In this document: in pieces, positions 5,936 to 8,316 of the stretch
Layout: every line of letters begins with the position of its first letter
Position numbering within the stretch: the stretch's first letter is position 1
From: Desulfobacteraceae bacterium
GTDB taxonomy: Bacteria > Desulfobacterota > DSM-4660 > Desulfatiglandales > Desulfatiglandaceae
Assembly (NCBI GenBank): GCA_030597505.1
Contig: JAUVRS010000097.1
Coordinates: 1 to 8,316 of the forward strand
Direction: 5' to 3'
Length of the DNA: 8,316 nucleotides
The notes under the pieces: model-generated
Database searches by the model: none
What the model saw: the letters and a program-made list of their open reading frames with translations, nothing else
What the model was told of the DNA's origin: nothing
Made by a program: the position numbers and the translations under genes

Positions 5936-6853
5936 CTATTGACGAATCACAATATGGATGATTATGGATATGATCATCAGGGCACCAAATGTCAGGTGGC
6001 ACTGAGCCGTGGCCGCGTCGATCATTGCGAATTGTTTTTTTGGCATCTTGTCTTTATCACGAACCATCCTGACCAACTTAACTGCCAAGGGAAGAGATAA
6101 AAACGTCAGGAGAGAAAGCATGGGGAGCCCCGCCCAGACAATAAGAATCAGGATAAGGAGATAGGCACCAAGGATTAACCCGTAATACATCCACTTTGAA
6201 ACCTTCTCCCCGACAAGGATTGGGATTGTCTTGATATCAACGGCCTCGTCATTTTCAATATCGCGTAAGTTATTGCTGTGTAAAATCGCATCCACAAGCT
6301 GGGCGATGGGAAGCGCATAGAGAACAGGCGCCCATGAAAAACTGTGGACCTGAACATAATAAGCACCCAGGACCATGGCAGAACCAAATGATATAAAGAC
6401 GGCAATGTCACCCAGAGCATTGTATTTAAACGCAAAAGGATTTGCCGTGTAAAAAACCGCAAAAATACCTCCAATAAATATCACCCCCAGAAGTAACATG
6501 GGGTTTGGAGTCACGAAAACCAGATACAACCCGATCCCCAGGGCCACGGAAATTGCTATTACCCCTCCTTTTAATATCTGCCCCGGCTGCATGATTTTAT
6601 CCACCAGCAGCCCGCTGGATCCAAAAGTGCCTTCCCGATCCACGCGCACTTTATAATCATAATAATCCGAGAGCAGGTTAGCGCCTGAATGGGCTGTTAC
6701 ACACCCGATCACCGTTAGAATAAAACGAAACCAGTTGATCTCCAGACCGGGATTTCCAAGGACAGCCAGAACTGTTCCAAGGATTGGGGGTATAACACTG
6801 ACCGTAAATGAAAATGGCCGAACCGCCCGCCACCACAAAGCGATGCCCGACAT
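5936..6853 (-). CDS. menA: MenA-like 1,4-dihydroxy-2-naphthoate polyprenyltransferase (UbiA superfamily)
   Basis: The 305-residue membrane protein has eight to nine hydrophobic segments. It carries RPFSF and IPPILGT (residues 12-27), the first Asp-rich motif NLLSDYYDYKVRVD (59-72), and the second, SNNLRDIENDEAVDIKT (193-209), followed by ILVGEK. The wording N-N-x-R-D-x-x-x-D is typical of MenA and its relatives, which prenylate dihydroxynaphthoate to make demethylmenaquinone in the cytoplasmic membrane. The length fits MenA (about 290-310). No other men genes are visible, so another aromatic acceptor cannot be excluded. It follows panE by 98 nt and precedes the CPBP gene by 65 nt on the same strand. 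The start at 6853 is supported by AAGGAG 8 nt upstream. Confidence 0.85.
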   Translation of the reverse strand: MSGIALWWRAVRPFSFTVSVIPPILGTVLAVLGNPGLEINWFRFILTVIGCVTAHSGANLLSDYYDYKVRVDREGTFGSSGLLVDKIMQPGQILKGGVIAISVALGIGLYLVFVTPNPMLLLGVIFIGGIFAVFYTANPFAFKYNALGDIAVFISFGSAMVLGAYYVQVHSFSWAPVLYALPIAQLVDAILHSNNLRDIENDEAVDIKTIPILVGEKVSKWMYYGLILGAYLLILILIVWAGLPMLSLLTFLSLPLAVKLVRMVRDKDKMPKKQFAMIDAATAQCHLTFGALMIISIIIHIVIRQ

Positions 6854-6861
6854 GATGAAAT

Positions 6862-6867
6862 CTCCTT
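6862..6867 (-). promoter_or_regulatory. Ribosome binding site of the menA-like gene
   Basis: AAGGAG on the minus strand, 8 nt before the ATG at 6853. It supports the chosen start. The rest of the 98-nt gap to panE shows no clear promoter or terminator. Confidence 0.8.
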
Positions 6868-6951
6868 TTGTTTCTCCCTCAATTCACAAAGCCTGAATTC
6901 ATAAAATTGGAGCAACCAAACCATTGTTGGAATTTAGGGAAACGTTTGGAT

Positions 6952-7881
6952 TCAACCGCCTCTATATCGAAGTTCCATGATCCTGACAAGGTCTGTAAGG
7001 GTCTTGTTTACGGGGGTCGGGATACCCAGTTTCTCTCCCCTTTCAACAATTGCCCCGTTAATGGCGTCGATCTCGGTCCGCCTTTTTGCCTCAACGTCCT
7101 GGAGCATGGAGGCCTTGTTTTCGGAGGCTGCCTTTAAGGCCGGAATACAGACATCAACCGGGTGATCTGTCATAAGGATTCGGATTTTTTGAGCCTTTGC
7201 CACAGCAAGCGCCTCGTCCGCCACCACCCGCATCAAAGCATGGACCTGTTTGTTCTCCGCCATCTCCCCATTTTTTAAACGGGTGATGGCGGCAATGGCA
7301 TTGATGGGGGTATTGACCAGCAGCTTGTACCAAATATAGTCCTGGATGTCTTTATTGACCTCCACCTTAACCCCCCCGTTGCTGAGGATATCAGCAATCT
7401 CTTGGACACGCGAAGTGTTTTCGCCCTTGATCTTCCCTATATGGAGGTGGCCCGTTCCGCCCACATAACGGATATGGGAAGGGGTCAACATCTGAAAACT
7501 GTGGGCCGTTATACCGCCGATGACCCTGTCTTCCCCTGTCACGGCTGCAATTTTTTCCACGTTGCCGATTCCGTTCTGTATGGACATGACAAGGGTTTGA
7601 TCCCCCAAAAGCGGCTCTAGTGACCTGGCAGCCTCATGAGTGGCGTACGATTTTACGGATAAAAAGACGAGATCCACCTGTCCCACCTCGTCCACCCTGT
7701 CGGTGATCGGAATGGTGGCGTTTTTCTCGCCTTCCCGGGTGGAAACGGTCAGCCCCGATTTCCGGATGGCCGCCACTTTTTCGGTGTCCACATCCACCAG
7801 GGTGACCTGCTGCCCTTGAACAGCAAAAGTGAATCCAAAGAATCCGCCCAGTGCCCCCGAACCTACAACCGCTATCTTCAT
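6952..7881 (-). CDS. panE: 2-Dehydropantoate 2-reductase (ketopantoate reductase)
   Basis: The 309-residue cytosolic protein has the full PanE/ApbA layout. An N-terminal Rossmann fold carries GSGALG (7-12). VKSYAT (76-81) holds the cofactor-side Lys77, and QNGIGN (102-107) the conserved Asn103. The C-terminal helical domain has WYKLLVNTPINA with Lys186, Asn190 and Asn194, ASML with Ser258, and TEIDAINGAI with Glu270 and Asn275. Lys186, Asn190, Asn194, Ser258 and Glu270 match the catalytic and substrate residues known in E. coli PanE in order and near-identical spacing. The enzyme reduces ketopantoate to pantoate with NADPH for pantothenate and coenzyme A synthesis. Some homologues reduce other 2-oxo acids, so the substrate is probable, not certain. 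AGGAG lies 8 nt before the ATG. Before element 3 inserted, the gene upstream ended only 32 nt away, suggesting an operon. Confidence 0.9.
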   Translation of the reverse strand: MKIAVVGSGALGGFFGFTFAVQGQQVTLVDVDTEKVAAIRKSGLTVSTREGEKNATIPITDRVDEVGQVDLVFLSVKSYATHEAARSLEPLLGDQTLVMSIQNGIGNVEKIAAVTGEDRVIGGITAHSFQMLTPSHIRYVGGTGHLHIGKIKGENTSRVQEIADILSNGGVKVEVNKDIQDYIWYKLLVNTPINAIAAITRLKNGEMAENKQVHALMRVVADEALAVAKAQKIRILMTDHPVDVCIPALKAASENKASMLQDVEAKRRTEIDAINGAIVERGEKLGIPTPVNKTLTDLVRIMELRYRGG

Positions 7882-7889
7882 TGTTCCTT

Positions 7890-7894
7890 CTCCT
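7890..7894 (-). promoter_or_regulatory. Ribosome binding site of panE
   Basis: AGGAG on the minus strand, 8 nt upstream of the ATG at 7881. It is outside element 3 and so unaffected by the insertion. Confidence 0.75.
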
Positions 7895-7913
7895 ATCCTT
7901 TTCCTATTTTTGC

Positions 7914-7928
7914 TCAGGGCTTACGCAA
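7914..7928 (-). other. Displaced ancestral 3' end of the gene upstream of panE
   Basis: Removing element 3 and one AAATAACT copy lets the minus-strand frame from 8316 run straight on into this stretch: after ...VKLF it reads LRKP and stops at a TGA (7914-7916), 32 nt before the panE start. This close operon-like spacing supports both the reconstruction and the reality of the partial gene at the right edge. Confidence 0.5.
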
Positions 7929-7936
7929 AAATAACT

Positions 7937-8205
7937 GTAACTACTTAGGTTATCGGGTTCACGGTTCAGGGGTTCAAGGTTCCATTCTCGTCCCCGGACT
8001 GCATTTTAGATGCGTATTTACGAGAAAAGTGTCAGCTTTGTAAGGCCTAATCCAAAATTTGGAACCAAATTGGCAATTATTTTTGGAAATGAGCATTTTT
8101 AACGAGCACTTCAGGTCTTCACTGCCGTCCCTGTCCTTAACCCTGAACGTTGAATCTCTGTCGAAGATCCCGCAGGGCGGGGAACCGCTGAACCTGAGTG
8201 GTTGC
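7937..8205. mobile_element. MITE-like element 3 (IS66-type ends, second family), upstream of panE
   Basis: This is a 269-bp non-coding element. Its left end is GTAACTACTTAGGTT (7937-7951); its right end, read inward, is GCAACCACTCAGGTT (8191-8205). They match at 12 of 15 positions, all three differences being C/T. An exact 8-bp target duplication, AAATAACT, flanks it at 7929-7936 and 8206-8213. Inside the left end is a degenerate array of GGTTCA words (7956, 7963, 7971, 7978), and 7963-7975 is the inverse of 8182-8194 with one mismatch. Near the centre is an inverted repeat AATTTGG / CCAAATT (8056-8071). The ends differ from elements 1 and 2, but the GTAA start and 8-bp duplication again point to IS66-type mobilisation. 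It supplies the 3' end of the partial gene at 8137-8316. Confidence 0.83.
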
Positions 8206-8316
8206 AAATAACTTTACATTTTCGCATCCAGTCTTCAGGTCATCTTCAGCGTCATCTGACTGTAACAGCAACCACCCCGAGACGATGACCCTGTAGCCTT
8301 TACACTCTGCCCTTCC
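8137..8316 (-). CDS. C-terminus of an unidentified protein, with an element-derived tail
   Basis: The frame is open from the right edge for 59 codons, and the start lies outside the window; the other two minus-strand frames close within 5 and 26 codons. I do not recognise the family. The first 37 residues (GRAECKGYRVIVSGW..., then QSDDAEDDLKTGCENVKLF) look like host protein. The last 22 (starting ATTQVQRFP) and the TAA at 8137-8139 are encoded by element 3. The reconstructed ancestor would end ...VKLFLRKP just upstream of panE, consistent with a former panE operon partner. The chief doubt is whether so short a visible stretch is really coding. Confidence 0.4.
   Translation of the reverse strand, partial: GRAECKGYRVIVSGWLLLQSDDAEDDLKTGCENVKLFATTQVQRFPALRDLRQRFNVQG

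Noticed and set aside
7956..7983. GGTTCA words repeated four times, looking like iterons or a short CRISPR remnant.
   Set aside because: Units are 6 bp with 7-8 bp steps, degenerate, without spacers, and fall wholly inside element 3; they are better seen as its subterminal repeats.

Overview
The window looks like chromosomal DNA of an anaerobic deltaproteobacterium-type organism (Desulfobacterota / sulfate-reducer-like). This is inferred from the protein families (AapJ-type amino-acid binding protein, Leu/Phe/Val dehydrogenase, MenA, a UbiA-like protein next to a family 2 glycosyltransferase), the moderate GC content and the style of the intergenic repeats. No rRNA, tRNA or other taxonomic marker is present, so the assignment is tentative.

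Layout. 1-440 (+): C-terminal part of a UbiA-like membrane prenyltransferase, cut by the window edge. 413-1279 (+): overlapping GT2 glycosyltransferase. 1583-2209 (-): UlaG/UPF0173-type metal-dependent hydrolase. 2455-3474 (-): AapJ-like periplasmic amino-acid binding protein with its own terminator. 4136-5185 (+): leucine-dehydrogenase-family enzyme, divergent from aapJ. 5217-5870, 5936-6853 and 6952-7881 (all -): CPBP membrane protease, MenA-like prenyltransferase and PanE-like ketopantoate reductase, probably transcribed panE > menA > CPBP. 8137-8316 (-): C-terminus of an unidentified gene entering from the right edge, originally just upstream of panE.

The main discovery is three short non-coding insertion elements (MITE-like), each flanked by an exact 8-bp target duplication and each starting with GTAA. 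This is the signature of the IS66 transposon family. Elements 1 (1236-1496) and 2 (3813-4105, opposite orientation) are two copies of one family and form nested, nearly full-length palindromes whose arms covary between copies. Element 3 (7937-8205) is a second type with different ends. None encodes a transposase. Elements 1 and 3 landed inside the last codons of host genes and now supply new C-terminal residues and stop codons; the displaced original gene ends can still be read on the far side. Element 2 sits between a likely promoter and the ribosome binding site of the dehydrogenase, so its mRNA leader probably carries a giant hairpin.

Functionally, aapJ and the dehydrogenase form a divergent pair that could import amino acids and oxidatively deaminate branched-chain ones. 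MenA makes the menaquinone precursor and PanE the pantothenate precursor. The other genes have only family-level assignments.
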